Below, one piece after another: positions 1-6,434 of a DNA stretch of 9,621 nucleotides (position 1 is its first letter; each line of letters begins with the position of its first letter). The stretch is from an uncultured Lysobacterales bacterium. Its GTDB lineage: Bacteria > Pseudomonadota > Gammaproteobacteria > Xanthomonadales > SZUA-36. The stretch lies in NCBI GenBank assembly GCA_937974465.1, contig CALJWY010000007.1:1-9621 (forward strand). The letters are read 5' to 3'. A program made the translations under genes and the position numbers. A model generated the notes under the pieces. That model searched no databases and was not told the origin of the DNA. It worked only from the letters and a program-made list of their open reading frames with translations.

Positions 1-1
1 A

Positions 2-496
2 GATTTCGTTCATTTTCAGTCAGTCACCGATGCTGAACTGGTTGCGGTCGATCCGGATGTGATTCGAAAATTTCTCACCGCTCTTACCAAAAACCACACA
101 TTCGATCCAGTTACCGCCACACTCGATGCCTTGGTTAACGACGGACGACTTGGACTGATTAGTGATGCTCAACTGCTTACGCAGCTTTCGGGCTGGCGAC
201 GGAGCTTGGATAACATTGAAGATATCAGTTTCGAACTTCGTGCTGAATCTGTACGGGTGCGAAGAGCAATGGAGCGACACGGTGGCCCCTTTATCCGATG
301 GCAGCGCAGTATGAATGATCTCGAGGTTCTCTCAAGGGCTGATGGTGAGACACTGGCAAACTTACGGCGGGACGTAGAATTCATGGGCACTGCCAGGTCA
401 CATCAATATGCACTTTCAGCCTACCTTTATCAGTTGCACAGGTTGGCCGAGACTGTTGACTCAATTGTCACATTGCTCGCACCAGTCGATAGTTAA
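2..496 (+). CDS. C-terminal part of a DUF6090-like hypothetical protein (5' end outside window)
   Basis: The frame is open from the window edge to the TAA at 494-496, with no stop upstream, so this is the 3' end of a longer gene. The GTG at 59 is probably internal. About 164 residues are visible. The part reading TLDALVNDGRLGLISD, followed by a leucine-rich stretch and an Arg/Glu-rich, probably coiled-coil segment, resembles the C-terminal half of DUF6090 proteins. Those usually have one N-terminal membrane segment and a helical periplasmic part of unknown function. The membrane segment would lie outside the window. No catalytic motif is visible. A strong hairpin terminator follows. The family assignment comes from memory of the pattern and is tentative; that the frame is coding is more secure. 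Confidence 0.6.
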   Translation, partial: DFVHFQSVTDAELVAVDPDVIRKFLTALTKNHTFDPVTATLDALVNDGRLGLISDAQLLTQLSGWRRSLDNIEDISFELRAESVRVRRAMERHGGPFIRWQRSMNDLEVLSRADGETLANLRRDVEFMGTARSHQYALSAYLYQLHRLAETVDSIVTLLAPVDS

Positions 497-524
497 ACTA
501 CAAAGTTCACTCCTGGCCGGGTTG

Positions 525-556
525 CAAGAAACCCGTCATTTATAACGGGTTTCTTG
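525..556. terminator. Bidirectional rho-independent terminator between convergent genes
   Basis: A perfect 12-bp inverted repeat, CAAGAAACCCGT (525-536) and ACGGGTTTCTTG (545-556), is separated by an 8-nt loop. The outer part of the arms is A-rich on the left and T-rich on the right, so the hairpin can serve both strands. It lies 28 bases after the stop of the forward gene and 16 bases before the stop of the reverse gene, where a shared terminator is expected. Confidence 0.85.
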
Positions 557-572
557 TTGCCCTGATGTTAAC

Positions 573-1124
573 TTACTCGCGGGATCCTATCGGTACCATC
601 AAGTGTGCGTAGGGTGTTCCCTTCCACATGACATACGGACCACCGTTGTGCGGGTCCGTGGGAAAACTCTCCAGCAACTCCGGCGGGACAAGTATCATCA
701 GGTGCGCTCCTTCTCTTATCCACTCGTTGTCGGCAGTCGGTCCCTCGGCATAAGGATCAATATTACTGGCACCGCCGTCACCGGCCAGCATGTAGGAAAT
801 TCCGAGTGTATCGGCCACATATTCCTTTTTGTTCGACCAGGCGTCGGCCCATTCCATCCATTCACTGTCCATGCACATTGGAGAGTTGGCGCTCAGGTTC
901 GCCGGGGTTGGAAAGCATGTATACCCATTAGATCCTTCACGTAATACATTGCCTTCCCAGTCAACCACAGTCGCATCCTTTGCCATCCCGGGCCAGGCGG
1001 CGCTCAGGGCATCCTCCATGGTTTCTGATGTGTCACCCGCTATGCCTGTTATTGGAAAAGTGACGAGTGCAGCGATCAAAACACCTGTTCCTAAAAGCCA
1101 ATTAACACGTGTATTTCTATTCAC
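573..1124 (-). CDS. Small exported conserved protein of unknown function
   Basis: The start is set at the GTG at 1122-1124, because GAGGAG (revcomp of 1131-1136) lies 6 bases upstream. An in-frame ATG at 1187 would add 21 residues but has no such site. The resulting 183-aa protein begins with an Arg/Asn-rich head and a hydrophobic stretch (about residues 9-26), a typical signal peptide with likely cleavage near residue 30. The mature part has two cysteines (C70, C84) that could form a disulphide, an acidic Trp-rich middle, and a C-terminal block around residues 156-178 with DPHNGGPYVMWKGTPYAHLM. That block looks strongly conserved: I recall similar uncharacterised proteins in proteobacteria, without an assigned function. 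The single His, Asp and Asn residues in it could bind a ligand, but no enzyme motif is recognised. The gene stands alone, convergent with the DUF6090-like gene. Confidence 0.75.
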   Translation of the reverse strand: MNRNTRVNWLLGTGVLIAALVTFPITGIAGDTSETMEDALSAAWPGMAKDATVVDWEGNVLREGSNGYTCFPTPANLSANSPMCMDSEWMEWADAWSNKKEYVADTLGISYMLAGDGGASNIDPYAEGPTADNEWIREGAHLMILVPPELLESFPTDPHNGGPYVMWKGTPYAHLMVPIGSRE

Positions 1125-1130
1125 TTGAAG

Positions 1131-1136
1131 TCTCCT
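1131..1136 (-). promoter_or_regulatory. Ribosome binding site deciding the GTG start at 1124
   Basis: The reverse strand reads GAGGAG here, 6 bases before GTG. This favours the shorter exported form with an N-terminal signal peptide over the upstream ATG at 1187, which would bury the hydrophobic segment about 30 residues into the protein. Confidence 0.7.
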
Positions 1137-1171
1137 CGGGGTAGTTCCATTTTTGTGGACCAGTACCTTCG

Positions 1172-1207
1172 AGTATAGGTCAGGCATACCTGGCCTGCCG
1201 TCAGGCC
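1172..1207 (-). promoter_or_regulatory. Candidate promoter and palindrome upstream of the exported-protein gene
   Basis: On the reverse strand TATACT (1172-1177) is a good -10-like hexamer about 50 bases before the GTG start. Just upstream, where a -35 box or operator would lie, is a perfect palindrome: GGCCTG (1192-1197), 4-nt spacer, CAGGCC (1202-1207). No convincing -35 hexamer is seen, so the promoter may depend on an activator, or the call may be wrong. Confidence 0.3.
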
Positions 1208-1433
1208 GGTTAAAGTCTCCATCAATGGGGTGTTTGCTGTTGGCCGAAAGCGGCCGATCATTGCAACAACATTTAATATTGGGGCTCTTCGTGAAAGGCG
1301 GTCATTCGATTGGCTTGAATGATGCTTGAATACAGTGGAGATGGTGCACGCATTATTCAGCGCACCTTCGAGGGGTATCTTTGGCGAGAGGGGGAGACAT
1401 CCCCCCCTTTTTCTTTCTTATAACGCGCTTTAT
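1208..1433. other. Gene-free stretch with hairpins; possible small RNA on the forward strand
   Basis: I see no credible coding frame here. It holds a GC hairpin GGCCG-AAAG-CGGCC (1242-1255), a weaker stem GGTGC/GCACC (1343-1347 with 1362-1366), a short direct repeat GCTTGAAT at 1313-1320 and 1324-1331 (11-bp period), and a forward-strand terminator at 1390-1416. The phrases around 1231-1260 and 1290-1309 (GAAAGCGG, GGCGGTCATTCG) resemble a recurrent intergenic element seen in many proteobacterial genomes. No strong forward promoter is evident. Confidence 0.4.
1390..1416 (+). terminator. Orphan rho-independent terminator on the forward strand
   Basis: A 6-bp stem GGGGGA (1390-1395) and TCCCCC (1400-1405) closes a 4-nt loop. 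It is followed by CC and then a T-rich tract (TTTTTCTTT, 1408-1416). The T-tract lies on the forward strand, yet both flanking genes read in reverse. On the reverse strand the hairpin is followed by CTCTCGCC, which is not a U-tract. It may end an unannotated small RNA or protect kamA from antisense read-through. Confidence 0.55.
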
Positions 1434-2861
1434 TTAAATCGCGATTTTTTCTTTCTTCTCAACCCGGGCGTAGTCGAACAGGCCGGCCTCATCATAAATA
1501 ACGCGGTCTTCATAGTCGTCAAACCAGATTGCGTCCGGATTGCGGCCGACGATGCAGACCTTGCCGCGATCAGGTGCGTCGAGTGCGTTGCGCAGGATCT
1601 TGAAGATCAGAACACCGTTCTCTGTTCCAGGAACACCGGGGATCGGTTCATTGGTGACGGCTGCAACCTCTGTCTTGCCCTTGTAGTGGGTGATCGAGAG
1701 GCGGGCGTGTGTTTCCGTGCCGGAAAGACCTTTCTGGGAATCGTTCAGGGTTTTCCAGGCAGTTTCGATCGGAACATTGAAGGCCTTGTAGGCAACAATA
1801 TCCCGTCCGCAGAAGAAATAGTGATTGCCGACACCAACACGGTACAGGGCGCGTTGCATCACACGCAGTGCATCGGAGTCATCATTAATGCCCTTGATGA
1901 TGGGTGCCTGGTTTTCAACATTTATCCAGCCTCGCGAGACCAATGCATCCATCGCCTGGCGGGTGTCGTCATGCCACTTCAAAGAACCATTCGGATTCGT
2001 GAGGTATTCGCCATCGGCGCCCCTGAGCAGGAACTCGTCCGGGTGATTGAAATGAATCATGACCCTGAAACCGACATGCGGATAGGCCTCATGGAAATTG
2101 TCCAGCATCGCCAGGAAGGTTTCGTCAAAACGTTTCGGGTGGAAGGACATTTCCTTGGTGCCCAGGCGGATGGCTTCAACGCCTGACTCGGCAAGGGCGG
2201 CCATCCAGGCACCGATCTTGCGGTTGGGCAACACCATCGGGTCGCCGCCTGACAGCAGGACTTCCCTGAGCTTCTCGCGGCCTGTTTTCGGATGCCGGCC
2301 ACCATTCGCGGCAACCGTCTCGTTGTGTGCGCGGACGTAATCGGTCACCTCGTTGATCTTGGCAAGCCCCTTCTTGGCGACGGTGCCGTCCTGGCGCTCA
2401 ATGTCTTTCTGACTGATCAGTTCTTCGCGATAGCAGAAACGGCAATGTGCGGAGCAGGTGGAAACAACGTACAGCAGCCCCATTTCATATTTGTGCAGCA
2501 GGCCCTCCACCGGGGCAAAGTCCATCTGGTGGCCCGGGTCTTCTGAACCCATCAGGTTGAGGGTTTCATCCGGGTTGGCCTTGATGATTCTTTGCAGTGG
2601 CTTGCTGGTGCGGGCCATTTCAAAGAAGTGCCTGGTCATCTTGACCGGCATACGCGCCTCGACATCACGTTCTGTGCCGTGCAGCTTCGACAGGATCGTG
2701 AGTTCATCAGGGGAATAGAAACTCTTGATATCTTCCGGCGCCTTGTCCTGGAAGAAGGGCTTCAGACCATTGGTGATTTCACGGTCATATTTGGGGTTTT
2801 CAATCGTATCCAGAAAGGCCTGTTCTCTTTCTGCCGGAACATATTTACCTGTAGCTGCCAC
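1434..2861 (-). CDS. Divergent KamA-family radical SAM 2,3-aminomutase
   Basis: A 475-aa radical SAM enzyme, expected to be cytosolic and oxygen-sensitive. GTG start at 2859-2861, with AGAGG (revcomp of 2868-2872) 6 bases upstream. The cluster motif CSAHCRFCYR places the three [4Fe-4S] cysteines at C136, C140 and C143, in the CxxxCxxC spacing of the superfamily. SGGDP at 204-208 is the SAM-contacting glycine motif. The order and surrounding pattern (NQAPIIKGIND at 317-327) match lysine 2,3-aminomutases, which use PLP and a SAM-derived radical to move the alpha-amino group to the beta carbon. Unusually, the canonical PGGGGK PLP-lysine loop is absent. The equivalent region reads THYKGKTEV (391-399), so K394 or K396 may carry PLP, and the second substrate-binding Asp before that loop is missing. 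An extra 150-170 insertion follows the cluster. The substrate is therefore uncertain. It is transcribed divergently from an RpiR regulator and a beta-keto acid operon, which suggests that it produces a beta-amino acid for them. It is less likely to be an epsilon-acetyl-beta-lysine osmolyte enzyme, as no acetyltransferase is adjacent. Confidence 0.85.
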   Translation of the reverse strand: MAATGKYVPAEREQAFLDTIENPKYDREITNGLKPFFQDKAPEDIKSFYSPDELTILSKLHGTERDVEARMPVKMTRHFFEMARTSKPLQRIIKANPDETLNLMGSEDPGHQMDFAPVEGLLHKYEMGLLYVVSTCSAHCRFCYREELISQKDIERQDGTVAKKGLAKINEVTDYVRAHNETVAANGGRHPKTGREKLREVLLSGGDPMVLPNRKIGAWMAALAESGVEAIRLGTKEMSFHPKRFDETFLAMLDNFHEAYPHVGFRVMIHFNHPDEFLLRGADGEYLTNPNGSLKWHDDTRQAMDALVSRGWINVENQAPIIKGINDDSDALRVMQRALYRVGVGNHYFFCGRDIVAYKAFNVPIETAWKTLNDSQKGLSGTETHARLSITHYKGKTEVAAVTNEPIPGVPGTENGVLIFKILRNALDAPDRGKVCIVGRNPDAIWFDDYEDRVIYDEAGLFDYARVEKKEKIAI

Positions 2862-2937
2862 TTCACACCTCTTGATTTGTCATACGGTTTGTTATGTTAA
2901 TGTAACACATTGAACGCTTAATGTGTAATAATGTAAC
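2862..2937. promoter_or_regulatory. Divergent control region with repeated operator-like sites
   Basis: This 76-bp gap must hold the promoters of both the aminomutase gene and the regulator-led operon. It contains an AT-rich inverted repeat ACACATT (2905-2911), 8-nt spacer, AATGTGT (2920-2926). It also has a direct repeat TAATGTAACA at 2898-2907 and 2929-2938, 31 bp apart, close to three helical turns. A smaller TGTTA/TAACA inverted repeat (2895-2899 with 2903-2907) overlaps the first copy. The second copy runs into the regulator's ATG. These fit binding sites for the adjacent RpiR protein, with autoregulation. I cannot place clear -35/-10 pairs. Confidence 0.6.
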
Positions 2938-3783
2938 ATGATGAACATCGTGAAATCACCCGTTTCAATGTCGGATCTTGTCGCTGCCGTCAACAGTGAA
3001 TTGACCCCGGCAGAACGCCTGATTGCAGAGGAGGTACTGGCTGAACCGACCTTGCTGGCCTTTGGTACCGTTTCTGACCTGGCAAACCGCGTTGGCACCT
3101 CCCGGCCTACCATTGTCCGTTTTGCCAACAAGCTCGGGTTCAAGGGCTATACGCAGTTGCAACGGCAGGTGCGCAGTGTCTTATCCCATCGCCTGGCGCG
3201 ACCCAGTGAGCGCATCAGGCATGATGATCCAAAAGCCCAGCCAGTCAGGACAGCCACCAACCGGGCCATCAACGCGGTTTTTGATACGGTCAAGAGCAAA
3301 CGGTTTGAGATGCTCATAAAACCTATTGTGCAGGCGCACAAGGTATGGGTGCTCTCCGGAGAGACCTCACAGGCTGGCGCGATAGCTTTTCATAGTGGAT
3401 TGTCGATGGTTCGACCGGATGTATACCTGCTCCAGGCTCACTCCATGAGTACCGATCTCAGCGGCGCAGGGCCGGGGGATGCGGCAGTCATATTTGACTT
3501 TTTCCGTTACCGGCGACAGGTCGCGGAAGCAGCCCGCATTCTTGCCGATGCGGGTGTAACGATAATTGCGATAACCGATAGCCCCTTGTCGCCGTTGGCC
3601 GAGTTAACGGATACCTGGTGCGAGATCGAAGTGCCTGCAATTGGTCCTTTTGACAGCTCGATACCTGTTGTGGCCATTGCCGAGTTGCTCGTATCGAAGG
3701 TTGCAAGGGATCTTCAGCAGGAAGCAACGGCCCGTATAGATCGAATAGAAGCGCTGTGGGAAGAAACAGAAATATTTCTCTAA
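2938..3783 (+). CDS. RpiR/MurR-family transcriptional regulator
   Basis: A 281-aa protein of normal family length. The N-terminal helix-turn-helix domain spans about residues 10-85, with a recognition region around TVSDLANRVGTSRPTIVRFA (44-63) followed by the family-typical KLGFKGYTQLQRQVR. A SIS domain follows (about 130-255), the ligand-sensing fold of this family, which classically binds phosphosugars but also governs other catabolic operons. It is first in the rightward operon, 25 bases before the CoA-transferase A gene, and divergent from the aminomutase gene, so it probably controls both units in response to a pathway intermediate. ATG at 2938 has no Shine-Dalgarno site. A second ATG follows at once (2941), and GTG 2950 and ATG 2968 are other candidates, so the mRNA may be leaderless or the start slightly later. 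Whether it represses or activates cannot be told. Confidence 0.88.
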   Translation: MMNIVKSPVSMSDLVAAVNSELTPAERLIAEEVLAEPTLLAFGTVSDLANRVGTSRPTIVRFANKLGFKGYTQLQRQVRSVLSHRLARPSERIRHDDPKAQPVRTATNRAINAVFDTVKSKRFEMLIKPIVQAHKVWVLSGETSQAGAIAFHSGLSMVRPDVYLLQAHSMSTDLSGAGPGDAAVIFDFFRYRRQVAEAARILADAGVTIIAITDSPLSPLAELTDTWCEIEVPAIGPFDSSIPVVAIAELLVSKVARDLQQEATARIDRIEALWEETEIFL

Positions 3784-3808
3784 CCAGATTCTCCAGGAGG
3801 AGTGCAAA

Positions 3809-4519
3809 GTGATTAACAAGCAGTATTCATCCGTTTCGGCAGCCATTACAGATATTCCGGATGGTGCGACGGTGATGATTGGCGGCTTTGGCGCATCAGG
3901 CAGTCCGATCGAATTGATCCACGCCCTGATTGATCACGGCGCAAAGGATCTCACGGTCATCAATAACAATACCGGCAACGGTGAAGTGGGCCTCGCCGCG
4001 CTGATCGGCAACCGGCAGGTCAGGAAAATGATCTGTTCTTTCCCCCGCTCCAGCCAGTCCAAGGTATTTCCGGAGTTATATCAAGCCGGAAAAATCGAGC
4101 TGGAGTTGGTCCCGCAGGGTACTTTGGCCGAGCGCATCCGGGCAGCGGGCGCGGGCATACCGGCTTTCTACACCCCAACCACGGTTGGCACTGTACTGGC
4201 GGAAGGCAAGGAGTCGCGAGAGTTCGACGGCCGGGAATACGTGATGGAAGCGTGGCTGCCGGCGGATTTCGCACTGGTCAAATGTGAGATTGCAGACCCA
4301 TTGGGCAACCTGGTCTATAACAAGACCGCGCGCAACTTCAATCCCCTGATGTGTATGGCGGCCACCACTACCATCGTGCAAACAAAAAGGCTTGTTGCTG
4401 CCGGTGATATTGATCCGGAAGTGGTTATTACACCCGGAATATTTGTCAATCGTGTGGTTGAGGTTCCGAAGCCTGTCCATGAAGATACGCTGATCGCAGC
4501 CGGGAGGAGTTACCCATGA
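3809..4519 (+). CDS. pcaI: 3-oxoacid CoA-transferase subunit A, PcaI-like
   Basis: A 236-aa alpha subunit of a family I CoA-transferase, which pairs with the next gene product. GTG start at 3809, with AGGAGG (3795-3800) 8 bases upstream. The CoA-transferase signature 1 is complete at residues 18-33: DG, three hydrophobics, GGF, then GxP. The overall wording (MINKQY start, NNTGNGEVGLAAL, CSFPR, GKIELELVPQGTLAERIRAAG, KTARNFNP, VVITPGIFV) is closer to PcaI, the 3-oxoadipate:succinyl-CoA transferase alpha subunit, than to AtoD or ScoA as I remember them. The predicted role is to activate a beta-keto acid with CoA taken from succinyl-CoA. Its stop overlaps the start of the beta subunit (ATGA), implying coupled translation. 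No protocatechuate ring-cleavage genes lie nearby, so its beta-keto acid probably comes from the aminotransferase downstream. The gene symbol indicates similarity; the in vivo substrate is unproven. Confidence 0.88.
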   Translation: MINKQYSSVSAAITDIPDGATVMIGGFGASGSPIELIHALIDHGAKDLTVINNNTGNGEVGLAALIGNRQVRKMICSFPRSSQSKVFPELYQAGKIELELVPQGTLAERIRAAGAGIPAFYTPTTVGTVLAEGKESREFDGREYVMEAWLPADFALVKCEIADPLGNLVYNKTARNFNPLMCMAATTTIVQTKRLVAAGDIDPEVVITPGIFVNRVVEVPKPVHEDTLIAAGRSYP

Positions 4520-5160
4520 GCACCGGATGGACAAGAGAACAGATGGCTGCCAGGGCAGCACAGGACATCCCCAACGGTTCCTATGTCAATCTCGGCATTG
4601 GTATCCCGGAACTGGTCGCCCGGTTTGTGCCGGAAGGCCGTGAATTTATTTATCACACCGAAAATGGAATGCTGGGTATGGGGCCGCCACCGGCAGAAGA
4701 AGAGCGCGACCTGGACCTGATGAACGCCGGTAAGAAATACGTAACGGCCGTGCCTGGTGCCGCTTATTTTCACCATGCGGACAGTTTCAGCATGATTCGC
4801 GGCGGGCATATAGATGTCTGTGTGCTGGGCACCATGCAAGTGGCTGCCAACGGGGATATTGCCAATTGGTCGACCGGCGCACCCGGCGCAATACCTGCCG
4901 TGGGTGGCGCCATGGACCTGGTGCAGGGTGTGAAGAAAATTTACGTGATAACCCAGCACACCACCAAGACCGGAGAAGCAAAACTGGTTGAACGCTGCAG
5001 CTATCCGTTAACGGGTCCGGGAGTTGTCTCCCGAATTTATACAGACCTTGCGGTGGTTGACGTCACAGCCGATGGTTTCAAGGTGGTTGAGCTGGCGCCA
5101 GGGATTTCTTTCGCAGAGGTTGAACAGAAAACCGGCACAAAAATTTTGCCGCCGGAGTAG
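4516..5160 (+). CDS. pcaJ: 3-oxoacid CoA-transferase subunit B, PcaJ-like
   Basis: A 214-aa beta subunit, full length for the family. ATG at 4516 overlaps the stop of the alpha subunit gene by four bases and has GGGAGGAG (4502-4508 region) upstream. The catalytic glutamate is E49 in YHTENGMLGMG, the family I signature 2; it forms the acyl-CoA thioester intermediate. NLGIGIP (25-31) and the GGAMDL segment are the usual CoA-binding and core motifs. The pattern FHHADSFSMIRGGH, ANWSTGA, TKTGEAKLV, YPLTGPGVVSRIYTDLAV matches PcaJ of the 3-oxoadipate pathway closely. It forms a heterodimer or heterotetramer with the A subunit in the cytosol. The product, a beta-ketoacyl-CoA, is the expected substrate of the thiolase gene 62 bases downstream. 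An acetoacetate-type specificity (AtoA) is possible but less likely. Confidence 0.88.
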   Translation: MSTGWTREQMAARAAQDIPNGSYVNLGIGIPELVARFVPEGREFIYHTENGMLGMGPPPAEEERDLDLMNAGKKYVTAVPGAAYFHHADSFSMIRGGHIDVCVLGTMQVAANGDIANWSTGAPGAIPAVGGAMDLVQGVKKIYVITQHTTKTGEAKLVERCSYPLTGPGVVSRIYTDLAVVDVTADGFKVVELAPGISFAEVEQKTGTKILPPE

Positions 5161-5222
5161 CAATCTGGAATGAAGGCCCGGAAAAAATAATAATAGCCCT
5201 GAACAATAACAAGGATATTGCA

Positions 5223-6422
5223 ATGACTGACGTTTATATTTGTGATGGTATCCGCACACCGGTTGGACGCTACGGTGGAGGCCTTTCTTCAATCCGGGCC
5301 GATGACCTGGCTGCCATTCCCCTAAAGGCCCTGATGGAGCGAAATGCATCAGCTGATTGGGCGGCCCTGGACGACATCCTGCTGGGTTGCGCCAACCAGG
5401 CCGGTGAAGATAACCGCAACGTCGCCCGCATGAGCGGTTTGCTGGCCGGCTTACCGCTGGAAGCACCGGGGTGCACGATCAACCGCTTGTGCGGATCCGG
5501 AATGAACGCCGTGGGTACTGCCGCCAATGCCATCAAGGCCGGTGAAGGCGAACTGATGATAGCCGGTGGGGTGGAAAGCATGTCACGTGCACCGTTTGTC
5601 ATTGGCAAGGCTGAAAGTGCATACGGGCGCACCCCAACGATGTATGACACCACCATGGGATGGCGATTCATCAACAAAAAGCTGGATGCACAATACGGCA
5701 CCGATCCCATGCCAAAAACGGCTGAAAACCTGGCCGAAGAGTTTGCCATCAGCCGCGAGGACCAGGATCAGTTTGCTTTCTGGAGCCAGGCAAAGACAGC
5801 AGCAGCCCAGCAGGATGGCCGGCTGGCTGGTGAGATTTGTCCGGTCAGTGTCCCGCAGCGGCGCAAGGATCCGATCCTGGTCGACCGCGACGAGCACCCA
5901 CGCCAATCCCCGCTGGAAAAACTGGCGCAGCTCAAACCGCTGTTCCCCGGAGGTACGATCACAGCAGGTAATGCGTCCGGAATCAACGATGGAGCCGCGG
6001 CGTTATTACTGGCTTCCGAAGCGGGCGCCAAACGCCACGGATTGAAGCCAGGGGCAAAAATTCTGGGTATGGCGGTTGCCGGCGTGCCGCCGAGAACAAT
6101 GGGTATCGGACCAGTGCCGGCAACCCAAAAACTTCTGCAACGTCTGGGCCTGGGCCTGGATGACTTCGACGTGCTGGAGTTAAACGAAGCTTTTTCTGCC
6201 CAGGCCCTGGCCTGTACACGGCAGTTGGGCCTGGCCGATGACGACCCGAGGATCAACACCCGTGGGGGTGCGATCGCATTGGGTCACCCGTTGGGGATGA
6301 GTGGTGCACGCCTGGTGCTGACCGCTTATGACCAGTTGCAACATGGCGGTGGGAAGCTGGCACTATGCACAATGTGCATCGGTGTTGGGCAGGGCATCGC
6401 TATTGCTATCGAAGTACAGTAG
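5223..6422 (+). CDS. pcaF: Beta-ketoacyl-CoA thiolase, PcaF-like (3-oxoadipyl-CoA thiolase)
   Basis: A 399-aa thiolase of family-typical length. ATG at 5223 has AAGGA (5211-5215) 7 bases upstream. All catalytic elements are present: nucleophile C90 in INRLCGSGMNAVG, NEAFSAQ at 321-327, H355 in GGAIALGHPLGMSGAR, and the acid/base C385 in CTMCIGVGQG. It cleaves a beta-ketoacyl-CoA with free CoA into acetyl-CoA and an acyl-CoA two carbons shorter. The N-terminal wording (VYICDGIRTPVGRYGG, RADDLAAIPLKALMERN, GCANQAGEDNRNVARM, TMGWRFINKKLDAQYG) is that of PcaF/PaaJ, which produce succinyl-CoA and acetyl-CoA from 3-oxoadipyl-CoA. It sits between the CoA-transferase genes and an aminotransferase in one direction with short gaps. 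The 62-bp gap before it holds nothing but its ribosome site. A broader acetyl-CoA acetyltransferase role cannot be excluded. Confidence 0.9.
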   Translation: MTDVYICDGIRTPVGRYGGGLSSIRADDLAAIPLKALMERNASADWAALDDILLGCANQAGEDNRNVARMSGLLAGLPLEAPGCTINRLCGSGMNAVGTAANAIKAGEGELMIAGGVESMSRAPFVIGKAESAYGRTPTMYDTTMGWRFINKKLDAQYGTDPMPKTAENLAEEFAISREDQDQFAFWSQAKTAAAQQDGRLAGEICPVSVPQRRKDPILVDRDEHPRQSPLEKLAQLKPLFPGGTITAGNASGINDGAAALLLASEAGAKRHGLKPGAKILGMAVAGVPPRTMGIGPVPATQKLLQRLGLGLDDFDVLELNEAFSAQALACTRQLGLADDDPRINTRGGAIALGHPLGMSGARLVLTAYDQLQHGGGKLALCTMCIGVGQGIAIAIEVQ

Positions 6423-6434
6423 CAGGAGGGAAAC

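Noticed and set aside
59..496. Complete 145-aa gene starting at GTG 59
   Set aside because: The frame stays open to the window edge with similar composition, and no Shine-Dalgarno sequence precedes the GTG, so the gene is treated as 5'-truncated by the window.
1326..2186. Long forward reading frame of 286 codons opposite the aminomutase gene
   Set aside because: It is antisense to a clear radical SAM enzyme with intact motifs, has no recognisable family and no good ribosome site. The length is explained by the codon bias of the true gene.
1434..6422. Classical clostridial lysine fermentation locus
   Set aside because: The marker genes of that route (beta-lysine 5,6-aminomutase, 3,5-diaminohexanoate dehydrogenase, the 3-keto-5-aminohexanoate cleavage enzyme) are absent, and the CoA-transferase subunits look PcaIJ-like.
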